Assembly (NCBI GenBank): GCA_015680685.1
Contig: MNCI01017986.1
Coordinates: 275,949 to 308,407, forward strand
Source of the DNA: Gnetum montanum
Taxonomy: Eukaryota > Streptophyta > Gnetopsida > Gnetales > Gnetaceae
Direction: 5' to 3'
DNA length: 32,459 nucleotides
The first letter of the stretch is position 1. Every line of letters begins with the position of its first letter. Below are positions 31,891-32,459 of the stretch, one piece after another. The notes beneath the pieces are model-generated. The model made no database searches, was not told where the DNA came from, and saw only the letters and a list, made by a program, of their open reading frames with translations. Position numbers and translations under genes: made by a program.

Positions 31891-32075
31891 GCGCCAAGGT
31901 TTCTTCTGTTGGGGACCCGAAAAGAAGTTTTATTGAAATTAAAAGTGCATAGCGCAAAGGTTTCATCTGTTGGGGGACCCGAAAAGAAGTTTTATTGAAA
32001 TTAAAAGTGCATAGCGCAAAGGTTTCTTCTGTTGGGGGACCCGAAAAGAAGTTTTATTAAAATTAAAAGTGCATC
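31891..32075 (-). repeat. Triplicated LINE 3' terminus (about 61-bp units)
   Basis: Three tandem units lie at 31891-31951, 31952-32013 and 32014-32075. Each has about 26 bp of GCGCMAAGGTTTCWTCTGTT-GGGG(G)A followed by the LINE 3' end CCCGAAAAGAAGTTTTATT..AAAAGTGCAT. Only the third continues into longer LINE sequence (CAATTACAACAACTTGAATA). The same LINE terminus occurs once at 18750-18785 without the 26-bp part. Confidence 0.9.
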
Positions 32076-32459
32076 AATTACAACAACTTGAATAAGTCAT
32101 AGGGTTGAGGGGAAGGAAAATTGAGAGCATTTTGGGGGGTTGTTAAGGTGAGCTACAAGTTGAAGAAGAAAAATTAAAACCAAAACCTTAATAAAGCCCA
32201 ATGTTGCAAGATGACAAAAGCTTATCGCACCCCACGGGATGACAGCTGAAAAAGGAGACCAATACAACTAACTCAAAGAGAAATCATTTAGAAAAAGGTA
32301 ATATTATTGATAAAGCCTAGTTCTCGACATTGAAGATGAACAATACTAGCAATAGAGCATTTCATGCCGTAGTCAAATTCATTGTAGTTTGTGTTTTGAT
32401 ACCAAGCATCTAGGCGACATTTCCAAATAAAAAAGATAATCTCAAATAAGAGGATTTTC
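32014..32459 (-). mobile_element. LINE 3' region, second copy (runs off the window)
   Basis: Minus-strand 3' end of the same LINE family as 18750-22200, matching it through CAATTACAACAACTTGAATA, the CATAGGGTTRAGGGGAAG block and ATTGAGAGCATT. The part after about 32130 is AT-rich 3' UTR-like sequence with faint coding similarity near the edge. It stands about 430 bp upstream of the membrin start codon. Confidence 0.75.

Noticed and set aside
1-32459. tRNA, rRNA or other structured RNA genes
   Set aside because: No cloverleaf-like arrangement with a T-loop GGTTCRANNCC box or other recognisable RNA gene was seen on either strand, though a covariance search was not possible.

Overview
This window looks like nuclear DNA of a land plant, most likely a seed plant with a repeat-rich genome. 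Two intron-containing plant genes are recognisable: a chloroplast TPR protein of the SLOW GREEN 1 type, and the Golgi SNARE membrin. Everything else I can identify is plant-type retrotransposon sequence (Gypsy-like LTR, Copia and L1/LINE). The species cannot be named from the sequence alone.

Layout. Positions 1-14889 are a nested, mostly minus-strand cluster of one LTR retrotransposon family with termini TGATGA...TCATCA and a tRNA-Asp-like primer site. Four LTRs lie in the same orientation: A 1-618 (cut by the window edge), B 6294-7211, C 9996-10851 and D 13141-14889. A fifth, inverted solo LTR (13345-14138) sits inside D. The internal regions carry decayed gag genes (4150-6152, 7486-9870, about 10990-13003). 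The first also has a long second coding region (about 760-3600) with no resemblance to pol. No reverse transcriptase or integrase is visible in the cluster, so the family appears non-autonomous.

Positions 15774-18736 hold the SG1-like gene on the plus strand. Its TPR exons are open, but there is an apparent 1-nt frameshift in the transit-peptide region, and the exon expected between exons 2 and 3 is not visible. An antisense, 5'-truncated L1-like LINE starts 14 nt after its stop codon (18750 to about 22200). A small decayed Copia element follows (22408-25754). It has 164-bp LTRs, a PBS, gag, RT and RNase H remnants, a missing integrase, and several short tandem duplications.

Positions 25755-29253 are mostly unassigned AT-rich DNA with local tandem repeats and one good-looking orphan exon (27615-27714, minus). 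Membrin occupies 29254-31587 on the minus strand in four exons with consistent splice phases. Its N-terminus is broken by a 7-bp tandem duplication. Upstream of membrin, a second LINE 3' end of the same family (31891-32459) begins with three tandem copies of a unit made of the LINE terminus plus about 26 bp of flank.

The two genes are not obviously linked in function. The points most worth a second look are the alternating-subfamily LTR array and its pol-less two-ORF internal region, the 31-bp palindromic repeats of variable number next to the LTR TATA box, the 5' frameshifts in both host genes, and the triplicated LINE terminus.
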